Assembly (NCBI GenBank): GCA_947685225.1
Contig: CANTUV010000024.1
Location: 22,338,001-22,402,000, forward strand
Source of the DNA: Garcia nutans
Lineage: Eukaryota; Streptophyta; Magnoliopsida; Malpighiales; Euphorbiaceae
Length of the DNA stretch: 64,000 nt
Direction of reading: 5' to 3'
Position 1 is the stretch's first letter, and every line of letters starts with the position of its first letter. Below are positions 36,031 to 48,179 of this stretch, piece by piece. The position numbers and the translations under genes are program-made. A model generated the notes under the pieces. It did no database searches, was not told the DNA's origin, and saw only the letters and a program-made list of their open reading frames with translations.

Positions 36031-37883
36031 TTTGAAGTTCTCGACCTAGGTGAGTTGTTATAGAGAGAAAATTGGAATTTAAAAAAAAAATAATTTTCAA
36101 TTGTGATGCATGCATTGGCACTGGCAATTTATCTGATCCCTGATGTGACAATGTCCATTTGATATAATGGATATGAGTTGAGATGGCGTCTAAGTTGCAT
36201 AGATCATAGTGGCGTAGTGGAAGCGTCATTCTAGAGATTATGTATTAAAAATTTTTGGAACGTTTATTTGAAATTTAAAATTCTTAGCTGATTCTATTGA
36301 TGAATAAGTGAAATTAGAAAAATAATTTAGGAAATAATTTAATTTATAAAAATAAAAATTTTGAGAAATGAGCATGATAGTTACAGAAAATTTTATAGGT
36401 GTACTGCAAAGTGATATTGTCTGAATTTTTGGACAAATCTAGAAATGTTGGATGAGTTTGAACATTTAATAGAAAGTTTTCTATATGTTAGAATCCAATG
36501 TATAAAATTTATAAATTTTAAAGATGGATCTCTAATTAAGAAAAATAGAAGAACACAGATTGTTGAAGAAATTTGAGCAATTCAGAATCTGTAAAAATTG
36601 AGAAACATATTTAAAAACTATGGCAAAACAACCCAGAAAAATCAAAAAATTTACACGCAATATCATATGTATTCCTATAACATATGGTTAAAATTTCATG
36701 AATTTTATTAAGGTTTGATACCTAAAAATAATGGACAATTGGGTGCTGCCAGAGAAATTATTAAAGAGACAGATTCTCTGATTTTGGAATATTTAATTTT
36801 TAAATATATTAAATCAACTTGGAAAAATCTAAAACTTTAAATATAAGTCCATATATGTGTCAAGTGCATATGGATAAAATTTTACAAGCTTTTATATAGA
36901 ATTGGTAAGGAATATAAAAATTGAAATTGAGATTGACATGAAACTGAGGAAGTCATGCAGTTTTGTGTAAATAAGTAATAAATTAATTTTATGAGACAAA
37001 TGAATGAAGAAAATTATAAAATATTATATGCATATGGGTATAAGTATAGAAGGAATACGGAGTTTTTAATAATTTGCAACAAAGAGTTCATAATTAAAAT
37101 CAAAGAGTAAAATCATATATGATAGCGAATTATTTATTATGAAATAATGATGCATGATTTAGGGTTGAATATGTAAAATTAAAGTATCTAAATGGATAAT
37201 GTTAATTAGCGTAAGGAAATGAATTAGTGTTGTTTAAAAGTAAATGTTACGATCTTAAGATTGAGAAAGTGATATAGATGAGATTTGGTGAGGTTCATGT
37301 TATTGGTTGCATTATATGAAATTTGAATTTTTGAAATGGGTTTCCATAATTGTGAAAGTGATGTGTTTTGATGTTATATTAATATATAAATAAAGTTTAT
37401 AAAGTTAGCTCTTGAAAAGGATATTATTAGAATGAAGTATAAGTAAAGTAGTAAGTTGGAAATTTAGAGTTGTAAGGGAATTTCGATGAGGATTGTTTAG
37501 ATATTGATAGTTTAATGTTTAATAAGCATGAGAGTAATTTTGAATGAGAAATATTATTTATAAAAGTACTAACTAAGGTGTAATGTGGTTGATAATATAG
37601 AAATTTGTTATGAAATAACGAGAAATGATTAAGTAAGTAAAAATGAGTTACTTTAGGTGATTGAATTGGAAATGATGAAAAGCGATATGAAGGGTATGAT
37701 AAATGTAAAAAAAAATGTGAGAGAGATGTCACATTGGAAATGTGACTAAGATTTATGTGAAGTGTTAGAAAAAAAATATAATAAGAAACTTATTTAAAAG
37801 ATGGGCGATTAAATAAGAAAGATGTTAATTATGTTGTGGTCAAAGTGTATATATATGTTGAAATGATGAATAACCTAAGTAAT
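36031..37883 (+). other. F-inner internal region, 5' part
   Basis: 1.85 kb of AT-rich DNA lies where gag would be expected. No conserved gag motif or long frame is visible on either strand; only short chance frames occur. It ends with gtaat, the left TSD of TRG-E. Confidence 0.75.
37879..37883. repeat. Left target site duplication of TRG-E (gtaat)
   Basis: gtaat precedes TGTAGACCC; gcaat follows the 3' LTR at 48175-48179, one mismatch. Confidence 0.85.
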
Positions 37884-39763
37884 TGTAGACCCTTAATTTT
37901 TTACCCAATCCGGTCCAATATGTTTTATTTAGTCCAAAATGATTTTTGTTGTCTAATTGTTCCAAAATAATTTTTGTTAAAATAATTTTTGCTTTAGTAT
38001 CTAATTTTTATTAATAAAAAATAAAAATAAATAAATAAAAGTCAAAAAATAAAAATAAAAAATCAGAGTCAGAAAAATCAGTGACGAAAAAATCGTCGTG
38101 CGGGCCCATGGGCATTTCGCCCGCAGAAAAAATCTGGGGGTGAAATAACTTTTGTATTTCACCCGCAGGAAAATCCTGCAGGCAAAATGGTCGCCCGCAG
38201 CCCGCCCCTGCTGCAATTTCCTGCGACAGAATTTTTTCGCCAGCGCGTTTTTTCCTGCAGCAATTTTTTTCGGTAGCGCAATTTTTCCGACGCAAATTTT
38301 TTGAAACCTAATTCAATTAGGTTTCGGTTTCTTTTTTTTATTAATATTACTTGCCTTGACTAATTAGGAATAAACCACATCAAACTACTATCAATAAGGA
38401 CCAAAGGCAATTAAATTTGAGGGAGCCCAAAATCCAACAGAAGCTTGGAAAATTTGAAACCAAATCAAGGGAGGAAAAGGAGCAATTCAATTTATTTTTT
38501 TCTGGAATAGCAGGGACACGATTTAAGCAATTCAAAGGCAGCAATTGTCTTTGTTCTTGTTCATCCAAGAAGAATTATTTTTGGAGAATCAACAAAAGGA
38601 GGTATGGGATTCTAATTTCTTTTTTTTTTCATAGTAGCTAAAACTAGGATTTTGTGTTTTTCAAAAGTTAAAATCTTAGAACTTTAATTTAGTTTTTCTA
38701 AAGTTAAAAGCACTAATACGTTACTTTATTTTTCAAAAAGACTTAAAATTGTTATTTTTACCTCTTCAAAATTCTAAAACCCTAATTCAACTTCCAAACT
38801 TAAAATAATAAGCTCTAATTCCTTTAAAACCCTAATCTTTTAAAACATTAAAAACCATAAAAACATAAATACTTTAAAATTTACACAGTAGCATGAAATC
38901 ATCATTTAAAACCATGAATCAAAAGTATTTTAAAGTGTCTAAAACCCTAGTTTCATGATTTCACCATTCAAATATTAATTTAGTTAATCAAAGAGTCTTA
39001 CCAACCTTTTAAATCCTAAAACCCTAATATATTTTAATTCCATAAAAAGTTACAGTAGCTATAATTGGACTTTTATTTGCTTTATTCAATTCCATATTTG
39101 ATTATGTTTTTATTTTATATGCTTTAATTATTTATTTTTTGTTGATATTTGGTACTTTTAATGAATGATTTATTTATTACGAATGATTATTTATTCTTAT
39201 CAATTAATTTAGATTTCCAAATGTTGTAAGAGATATGTTTCCACTTGGTGGGTACCTCATTAGTTAAACATCATGTAATTTAATTTGCTTTTCTATTTTA
39301 CAACCAATGTAAAGGGCATGTTTCTACCTTTCGGTGGGTGTTCTATTTAAGCATGTGATGTAAGGACATGTTTCCATCCTTGGATGGGTGTCCATTTATT
39401 TGCTTTGATTTTAATATAATGATGCTTTCTTTTTATTGTGTGTAGAATGGATAATGTTGTTATATTTAAGAATTTTATAATATTAAGACATGTAAAGGAG
39501 GCCGGTTCCAATGAACCGGACGTTGTGGGGGTGCTGGGCCATTTCTCACCTTCCCCACACATACCCAACTTTCCAAACCCATTAGGGGGTTGGGGATTCC
39601 TTAGGAATCGAGTCATCCATCCCTTTCTTTTTCCCGGGCCGTCCGGGTGGCAACTCCATTTTCTCTGAACTTAGGTCCGTGTTCTCTAAGGTCCCGAGCC
39701 TAAACAGTGCCGAAGTCGCAAGAACCATTCCACAGGGAGTGGGGGCAAAAATCCCCGCCCACA
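37884..39763 (+). repeat. TRG-E 5' LTR
   Basis: TGTAGACCC...CCCACA, 1,880 bp. It matches 46184-48174 with scattered substitutions and an indel near 39120, where the 3' LTR has about 56 extra bases. AAACCCTAA-type motifs cluster at 38770-39040. Confidence 0.95.
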
Positions 39764-39764
39764 G

Positions 39765-39782
39765 TGGCAACTCCACTGGGGA
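39765..39782 (+). promoter_or_regulatory. Primer binding site (tRNA-Arg type) of TRG-E
   Basis: TGGCAACTCCACTGGGGA starts 1 nt after the LTR. It differs by one base from the copy A site (TGGCGACTCC...). Confidence 0.88.
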
Positions 39783-40934
39783 TAAGAGAAGTTGATTTCG
39801 TTGGTCTTTATATTATACTATTCTTTCTTATAATGATATTATCCATTGCATCATATTAGATTGCATCGTGTGCGTGAGTTAGGACGCCCGTGTTACCCGT
39901 GTTGTGTTATGTGAGGGATACCATACTTTCACTCAAGGTATGGAGATCGAGCATGGCATAACCTCTCATAGCCTCGTACCATTTGGTATATACTTGCTAT
40001 GGGAACCTAAGCTTTTTTACCCAAAGACTAAAGCTCATGTAATTGGCCTAGTTACTTTCCTTAGGTTTTATCCCAAATGCATGTTGTTTGACTATGGTTA
40101 ATTTATCTTGGCTTAAATCATGGCTTATTTGGTTTGTTATTTATCTAATATGACCTAAGTGTTTTGTAAGCTAATAAATTTTTCTTTAAAATCCAAAAGA
40201 CCAAAGCTATGTTCAAAACTTTTCAAGATGGTCTTTGGACATAAAATTTTTCTAAAAATAAATCAAAGATTCTTTTGCTCATGGCCTGAATACTAATCCC
40301 AAAATCCATTTTTCTAAAATCTTTTACAGTGGGCTTAGAAACAAAACTATTTTCACTCAACCTTTTCTTGCAAAGAGCTTGCAAAAATATTTAGGTCAAT
40401 TATGAAATACCAAAAATCAATTGTGGGCCTAGTTTACACTAAGAATAAATTAACCATAGGCTTGTTTTTGGCATGAATCATTAGTTACCCTTTTTCAAGT
40501 GAGAAATCTATTTATGATAAACCTCTTAATTTAGTTTTAATCCAATATAGCTACTTTAGTTGGTTGGATGGATTAAAACCTAATTAATGAGAACTATCGT
40601 GGATGGATTTCCATTTTCGAAAATATAACTATCGGTTGAAAAGTCTGAGGGAAATATTCGTAAACAAAAAATTCCATGTTGGTATTTTGTTAACCATATA
40701 CCTAGGAAAAGAGACTCGCCATTCATGTGTGGATGTTATAAGGTTGGAAGGAACGTCCTAATTATCTTTCTTTGTTTGTGCATACATGCATACATGCATA
40801 CATTTGCATCTCATATCATTGATCCTCTCTGGCTCACAGCCCTGGATTACGATAGTTCTAAAGCTTACAACAATCCGACCTACGCCGGAGATGAAGTATC
40901 TAGCAACGACTCAATCACTTGCTCACCAAAAATA
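39783..40934 (+). other. TRG-E 5' leader
   Basis: A 1.15-kb leader is collinear with those of A and C. No conserved gene is seen. A frame upstream of and in phase with gag (from 40725) exists but is not shared by the other copies. Confidence 0.8.
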
Positions 40935-42336
40935 ATGGAGCCTAAACAAATTCAAAGGATGGTGGATGAGGCCCTCAATGCCAAGATGGAAGAAATCAAG
41001 GAGGCCCTAGCTGAGACCATGAAGAACCAGTAGACTGCAATCTTAGAGAACCATGTTGAGGCATCTGCTAGCACTAAGAAACCAAAGGATAAAGGGAAGA
41101 CTAAAGTTAGTGAAGTGGTTTTTGATGATGAAAAGGTGATCATTGATGATGATGATGATGATTGGGCTCAATACTACCAAGATGTTCAAGAGAAGAAGAA
41201 AGAACCAAAGGTTGGCGAGAAAAGCAACTATTGAAAAGACTGAGACATCCGATGTTGAAAAGATGATTACAGATTTAGAAAAGAAATTTGAGAAGAAATT
41301 GAAAACCGAAGAGGTGTCCGAGATCGACAAATTGTTTGAGCTAGATGAAGAAGTCCCGTACAAGTTCAAGATGCCATCTTTTTCCAAGTACAATGGCACC
41401 AGAAATCTTCATCTCCATGTGAAGCAGTATATCACTGCCATGCAATCTTCCTGAGCTACTAAGGCTCAAACCTTAAGATACTTCATGCTCTCATTGGACC
41501 CTATTGTCCAAAATTGGTTCAATACATTAGATGAAGGAGCACAAAAGAATTGGGATTTGCTATACAAGGCCTTCATCCAGCAATATGGGTATAATGTCGA
41601 GTTGGAAGTTACCTTAATGGAAGTGGAGTACATTAGGCAAAGGCCAAATGAGAATTTTGTGGATTATGTGAAGAGATGGAGAAACAAGGCCGCTTTGCTC
41701 AAGAAGAGGCCCGATGAATCCGATCAAATAAGAATGATTGTAAGAGGCGTCCTACCAAGTCTTCATGAAAGGATGTCTCATACACTCATCCGTGACTTCA
41801 AAGATCTTCTCCAAGCTGGTCTATAAATTGAAGAATGGGAAAGAGAGAAGAATCGCTTTTCAATAAAGAGGAATGAGAAAGGGAATTAACAGTCTGGAAA
41901 TCAAAGCAAGCAAAAAGAAGTTGATGTTAATGTGACCTGTCAAGGAAATAAAAGACAATTCTCAGAATTGGGGAAACCTCTATCTTGGGTTTTTAGCAAG
42001 CTGCAAAAGAAAGTGTTGTTGCAACCATTAGCTCCTCGACCACTACATAATCCACTGCCACCAAACTTCAATGCCGAGGCCTTCTGTCAATTTCATCAAA
42101 TGCGAGGGCATGAAATAGATAAATGTGCTCATTTAAGGCATGAGATCCAAGATTTGATTGATAGTGGCAAGCTACCTGAGCCGGATAAGCCCAATAACAA
42201 GAACAACCCTTTGCCTAAGTTTGGAAGAGTACCTCCACCGGCAACCTTCATGGTGAGAAAAGGATTGGAAGAAGATTTTGTTTTATCATCCTTTCAAGAT
42301 GGAAATATTGAAGATGTGAAGGGAAAAGAAGCTTAA
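40935..42336 (+). pseudogene. gag: Tat/Ogre-type gag of TRG-E (broken)
   Basis: The ATG at 40935 (MEPKQIQRMVDEALNAKMEE) is chosen because A and C have the same MExxQIQ start. An acidic region (D run near 41145) follows, then the gag core from about 41370 (PSFSKYNGTRNLHLHVKQY) through NWFNTLDEGAQKNWDLLYKA and PNENFVDYVKRWRNKAALL. At 42085-42126 there is a C-x2-H...GH...C motif followed by LRHEIQDLIDSGKLPEPD. It ends VKGKEA with its stop at 42334-42336. Stops are at 41031, 41452, 41824 and 41887, with a frameshift near 41215. At least two of the stops fit C-to-T change (CGA to TGA, CAA to TAA), as expected from methylation decay. Gag would form the particle. The absence of any following protease or RT is the notable feature. 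Confidence 0.93.
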
Positions 42337-44870
42337 ACTCAACGAACTTTCCTTAGCTTGAATATTGCTTTTCAATTTTACTTTCTTTAATATTTAAATT
42401 GGAACAATCGTGTTTTTCAAATTTAAATTTGTTTGAATAAATTACTTTCATCAAAATTTTTGTTGGTCTTTGTTCATTTTGGTGCTCAACCAATGAGGAA
42501 TCTAGCTTGATAATTCCTGAATTAATATATCTATGCATCATGACTTGAATTACTTTACTAGGTGAGGAAATTACTCTATAGCATTGAGTTGTGTATGCTT
42601 ACTTAGAGAGGGCTCCTGCATAATTACCTTTGTCAAGGTCCTAGTCAGTCTTAGAACATGCTTTGACAAGCTTTTGAGGCAAAATTGAACTCTACTTATT
42701 TAAGAGAGAAATGATCTAGGCATTGTTTGATTAGCCAACAACTAGTATCCACCCTATTAAATATCAATCCCTAGTTGTCCCTTTGAGCCTTCATAAAATT
42801 TTAGCTTTCTTTTCATTGGATTATAAACCCCAATAACCTACCCTGAGCTGTTGTGATACTTTTGACAATTCTCATGATCACTAAGATGAAGAGGCAAGAA
42901 GATCAAAAGAAAGCAATGATTAGTCAAGGTCATGAAGATAGTTAAAGTTCTCAAGACCATGAAGATAGTTGAAGTTTTCAAGACCATAAGGATAGTTGAA
43001 GTTTTCAAGACCATAAGGGTAGTTGAAGTTCTCTTAATATCTCCAATATATCAAAACAACATTAGAGTAACAAATGATTTATCCCTATTAAACAATATTT
43101 ATGTTACTCCACTTATCCATTATTGGAAGCCTACGTTAGTACAAACAAGATGACTCTTTTAGAGCTAGAACCAAACAAAAAAAAATAAAACCAACAAAAA
43201 AAAAGAAGAAGAAAAGAAAAAAAGAGAAAGAAAAGAGAAAAAAAAGAAGAAAAAGAAAAAGAAAAAGAAAAGAAAACCCAAAATGGTTCAAAAAGCCAAC
43301 TGAGTTCTCTTTTACCTAATACAACAAAAGGCTTCCATTTAGTTTATAAGGATGGTTTGACTTGAATTGGTCCAACCCAACCAAAGATTCAATCAAAATT
43401 GGAAAAAAAGAGGAAGACCATTCAGTTCTTGAAAGTTCTATACTTGACAGTCCTACAAGGAAGAAGGACAAAATTATAAAATGCTCAAAGAAAGGGAGAA
43501 GTAAAGAAAATAAAAAAAAAAGGAGAAGAAGAAAAGAAATGAATTTGGATCTTAAACTTTTTGCAAGGGCAAAGACTGTCCTAATCAAGATCCAGATTAA
43601 TGCCAAAAAGATAGAATGAATTTGGAGTCTAGAAAGATTGCTTCCAACTGTCTAAAGTTCCAACAAGAAATTTGTAGTGTGAAGGTTTGTCCATTGTGTC
43701 ACATCAGCCCCAACTTACAAATAGCCTTCATTTAGCCCATGTCCCTTATAGACCCCATTTCAAGCCTATCAAAGACCTATTGATCTCTCTTGGTAGGTAG
43801 AGTCTATTAGTGGAGATAGTTTGGATAAGCATGCATATGAGATAGACAATATTTAAACTCAAATGAGACCTTTGGCCAAGTAATGTGTATGTGCCTATCT
43901 GAAGTGCAACAAGTGCAACAATTCTTTCTTAAATAGAAATAATTCCCGAGTTTAGTACGGTAGCTAGGGTTATTATGTTATAGATATGTTAATTTGGAAA
44001 ACTCAATTTCTGAGGTACATTGACATTGATTTGGCAAAGCCAACATTTAAAAAAAAGTGTTTTGTCATACAAAGCCTTCAAGTTAAGGGAAGTATGTTGA
44101 ACCTTGAATAACACATTGAGCAAAGGAAATGATTATTGGCAAGGTCATGAAGAAGCTATCAACTGATATGCTGAAATATAGTTCAAAATAGATGAATCCC
44201 TGACTCTGCTGCCTGGGGTCTCCCCCACTCATGTTTTCAACATCTTGAAGATAAAAGCCACAAATGCAAAGCTTTCGATCATTCCAATGCGAGACTTGAA
44301 CGAGCATCAAAAAGGAACCAATGAGAACACTTTTGCTAATCACCTCGGTCTGTGAGTCGATGGAACAACTGTAAGTATTATTCATGTATATCATGAATAC
44401 ATGAGCATATCACATCACACTTTCTTGTCCTGTATTGTCTATTCTTTATCAAAGTGAACAGCAAACACTCTGTGAAGTGAAGAATCAAAAGAAGATGTCA
44501 AACCAGGGGGGCATGGAAAGCCCATTGCTTGAGAAAGCTCCAGTAAATTTGCAAAGAGAAGAAATACGTGCTTGTGCGAAGAATTAGATGACAAAAACAT
44601 CAATCAAAGCTTGCATGGATAAAATATTTGATTTGAGCCTACACAGGGGGCAAAATTTCTCCTTTTCAATTTTTGAGTTTATATACCAAATATTTTTAAA
44701 CTCACTTACAAATATTTTGCCACGCAGGGGGCAAGGAGAGGATATAAGGTCCGATTAAAAATAGCTAAATCTTTGCAAAAAGGAAGAACAAAAGAATGGA
44801 ACATTAGAACTCTCAAAAGAATGAAGATGCAAAAGACAAAAGACCAATCCAGCTAAAAGAGCTGAAGCCA
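42337..44870 (+). other. TRG-E spacer between gag and the repeat arrays
   Basis: It is homologous (reversed) to 13335-15425 and 28031-30593. It contains a purine-rich tract (43178-43282), the 27-bp minisatellite, and a stretch (44083-44394) open on the minus strand with a homologous open stretch in copy C (28568-28828). The sense frame there is also partly open. No recognised product and no pol motif. Confidence 0.7.
42921..43035 (+). repeat. 27-bp minisatellite in TRG-E spacer
   Basis: Three full units of gttgaagttttcaagaccat plus aaggata, with partial units at both sides, encode a VEVFKTIRI-type nonapeptide repeat in one frame. Confidence 0.85.
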
Positions 44871-46110
44871 GGGTAAAGACCTGACCTCCAATGGATAAAG
44901 ACCCATGTTTCAAGGGTAAAGACCCGATCTTAAAGGATGGAAACCCATTTTCAAGGGTGAAGACCCGATGTCAAAAGATGAAGATCCATTTTTAAGGATG
45001 AAGACCAGATCTCAAAGGATGAAGATCCATTTTGATGGTGAAGAATCACAATGCATAAAACAGCCGGAGCAGTCAGACTTCTCAAATGATAAAAGGTTAG
45101 TCAAACTCAATCTCTGGTCCAAGCACCTAATCTCAGGTCCAAGTACCCAAATCAATTCAAAGTACCCAAATCAATTCAAGCTCAGGCCTAAGTACCCAAT
45201 CTCGGGTCCAAGTACCCAATCTCAGGTCCAAGTACCCAATCTCGAGTCCAAGTACCCAAATTCAATCAATCTCGGGTCCAAGTACCCAAATCAAATAAAT
45301 TTTGGGTTTAAGTACCCAAATCAAATCTAATCTCGGGTCCAAGTACCCAAATCAAATTCAATCTGGGGTCCAAGTACCCAATCCTGGGTCCAAGTACCCA
45401 AATCCAAAACCAATTTAGGATCGAGTATCCCAATCAAGTTTAGGATTGAGTATCCGAACCCAATTTAGGATCGAGTATCCCAATCCAATTTAGGATCGAG
45501 TATCTAAAGCCAATTTAGGATCGAGTATCCAAATTCAGTTAGGATCGAGTATCTAAAGCTAATTTAGGATCGAGTATCCGAGTCTAGTTTAGGATCAAGT
45601 ATCCGAATCTCTAGGGTCCAGAACCCAAATTTTCCTTAGGTCTAGAACCTAGAATCATCTTTGAGTCCAGAACTCGAACCGGGTCCAGAATTCAAATTTT
45701 TCCTTAGGTCGAGAACCTAGAATTATCCTTGAGTCCAGAACTTGAACCGGGTCCAGAACCCAAATTTTCCTTAGGTCGAGAACCTAGAATTATCCTTGAG
45801 TCCAAAACTCGAACCGGGTCCAGAACCCAAATTTTTCTTAGGTCGAGAACCTAGAATTATCCTTGAGTCCAGAACTTGAATCGGATCCAGAACCCAAATT
45901 TTCCTTAGGTCAAGAACCTAAAATTATTCTTGAGTCCAAAACTCAAACCGGGTCCAGAACCCAAATTTTTCTTAGGTCGAGAACATAGAATTATCCTTGA
46001 GTCCAGAACTCGAACCGGGTCCAGAACCTAAATTTTTCTTAGGTTTAGAACCTAGAATTTATCCTTGAGTCCAGAACTCAAACTGGGTCTAGAACCCAAA
46101 ATCTCAACCA
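44871..46110 (+). repeat. TRG-E hairpin-type repeat arrays, four classes
   Basis: In order: GGGT-AAAG-ACCC / GGAT-GAAG-ATCC units (44871-45040), GGGT-CCAAGT-ACCC units (45115-45412), GGAT-CGAGT-ATCC units (45417-45610), and a ~66-bp compound unit (45613-46110) that cycles GGGT-CCAGA-ACCC, AGGT-CGAGA-ACCT and GAGT-CCAGA-ACTC. In each class the two arms change together. Confidence 0.9.
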
Positions 46111-46163
46111 TCTCAAAAATTAAGTCTTATTGCTTTTCACTCTCTTTCACTAAAGTTTTAGAT

Positions 46164-46183
46164 TTTTCAAGCAGGAGGCAAAC
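46164..46183 (+). promoter_or_regulatory. Polypurine tract of TRG-E
   Basis: caagcaggaggcaaac ends directly at the LTR start TGTAGACCC. The same purine run, with one or two changes, adjoins the LTRs of C and D. Confidence 0.88.
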
Positions 46184-48174
46184 TGTAGACCCTTAATTTT
46201 TGACCCAATCCGGTTCAATATGTTTTATTTAGTCCAAAATAATTTTTGTTATCTAATTGGTCCAAAATAATTTTTGTTAAATAATTTTTTGCTTTAGTGT
46301 CTAATTTTTATTAATAAAAAATAAAAATAAACAAATAAAAGTCAAAAAATAAAAATAAAAATAAAAATCGGAGTCGAAAAATCGGCGAAGAAAAAATCGT
46401 CGTGCGGGCCCGTGGGCATTTCGCCCATAGGAATTTCCTGTGGGCGAAATAACTTTTCTATTTCGCTTGTAGGATTTTCTTGCGAGCGAAATAGCATGAC
46501 TATTTGGCCCACAGGAAAATCCTGTGAGCGAAATGGTCGCCCGCAGCTTGCCCCTGCCGCAATTTCTTGCGGCAAAATTTTTTCGCCAACGCATTTTTTC
46601 CTGTGGCAATTTTTTCGGCAGTGCAATTTTTTTGACGTAAATTTTTTGAAACCTAATTCAATTAGGTTTTGGTTTCTTTTTTTTTATTAATATTACTTGC
46701 CTTGATTAATTAGGAATAAACCACATCAAACCACTATAAATATGGACCAAAGGCAATTAAATTTGAGGAAGCCGAAAATCCAACAGAAGCTTGGAAAATT
46801 TGAAACCAAATCAAGGGAGGAAAAGGAGCAATTCAATTTGTTTTTTATTTGGAGTAGCAGAGACACGATTTAAGCAATTCAAAGGCAGCAATTGTCTTTG
46901 TTCTTGTTCATCCAAGAAGAATTATTTTTGGAGAATCAACAAAAGGAGGTATGAGATTCTAATTTCTTTTTTTTTCACAGTAGCTAAAACTAGGATTTTG
47001 TGTTTTTCAAAAGTTAAAATCTTAGAACTTTAATTTAGTTTTTCCAAAGTTAAAAGCACTAATACATTACTTTATTTTCCAAAAAGAATTAAAATTGTTA
47101 TTTTTACCTCTTCAAAATCCTAAAACCCTAATTCAACTTCCAAACTTAAAATAATAAGCTTTAATTCCTTTAAAACCCTAATCCTTTAAAACATTAAAAA
47201 CTATAAAAATATAAATACTTTAAAATTTACACAGTAGCATGAAATCATCATTTAAAACCATGAATCAAAAGTATTTTAAAGTGTCTAAAACCCTAGTTTC
47301 ATGATTTCACCATTCAAATATTAATTTAGTTAATCAAAGAGTCTTACCAACCTTTTAAATCCTAAAATCCTAATCTATTTTAATTCCATAAAAAGTCACA
47401 GTAGCTATAATTGGACTTTTATTTGCTTTATTCAATTCCATATTTGATTATGTTTTGATTTATTTTAAATGCTTTAATTATTTTAAATTCAATGCTTGGA
47501 TTATTTTATTTATCATGGATGGATGTTTACTTTTTGTTCATATTTGGTACTTTTGATGAATGATTTATTTATTATGAATGATTATTTATTCTTATCAATT
47601 AATTTAGATTTCCAAATGTTGTAAGAGGTATGTTTCCACTTGGTGGGTACCTCATTAGTTAAACATCATGTAATTTAATTTGCTTTTCTATTTTAGAACC
47701 AATGTAAAGGGCATGTTTCTACCTTTCGGTGGATGTCCTATTTAGGCATGTGATGTAAGGACATGTTTCCATACTTGGATGGGTGTCCATTTATTTACTT
47801 TGTTTGGACATTACTTTGATTTTAATATAATGATGCTTTCTTTTTATTGTTTATAGTATGGATAATGTTGTTATATTTAAGAATTTTATAATATTAAGAC
47901 CTGTAAAGGAGGCCGGTTCCAATGAACCGAGCTTTGTGGGGGTGCTGGGCCATTTCTCACCTTCCCCACACGTACCCAACTTTTTGAACCCATTAGGGGG
48001 TTGAGGATTCCTTACGAATCGAGTCATCCACCCCTTTCTTTTTCCCGGCCCGTCCGGGTGGCGACTCCATTTTTTTCGGACTTAGGTCCATGTTTTCTAA
48101 GGCCCCGAGCCTAAACAGTGCCGAAGTCGCAAGAACCATTCCACCTGGAGTGGGGACGAAAATCCCCGCTCACA
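46184..48174 (+). repeat. TRG-E 3' LTR
   Basis: TGTAGACCC...GCTCACA, 1,991 bp, is collinear with the 5' LTR and followed by gcaat, the right TSD. Confidence 0.95.
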
Positions 48175-48179
48175 GCAAT

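Larger units (their letters stand above)
37884..48174 (+). mobile_element. TRG-E: complete gag-only Tat/Ogre-like element
   Basis: This is the reference copy, 10.3 kb. It has a 5' LTR (37884-39763), tRNA-Arg-type PBS (39765-39782), leader, gag (40935-42336), 2.5-kb spacer, hairpin repeat arrays (44871-46110), PPT and 3' LTR (46184-48174), with gtaat/gcaat flanks. The empty site in F-outer confirms both ends. No pol genes or PMD gene. Elements with LTRs and gag only are known as TR-GAGs. Confidence 0.95.
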
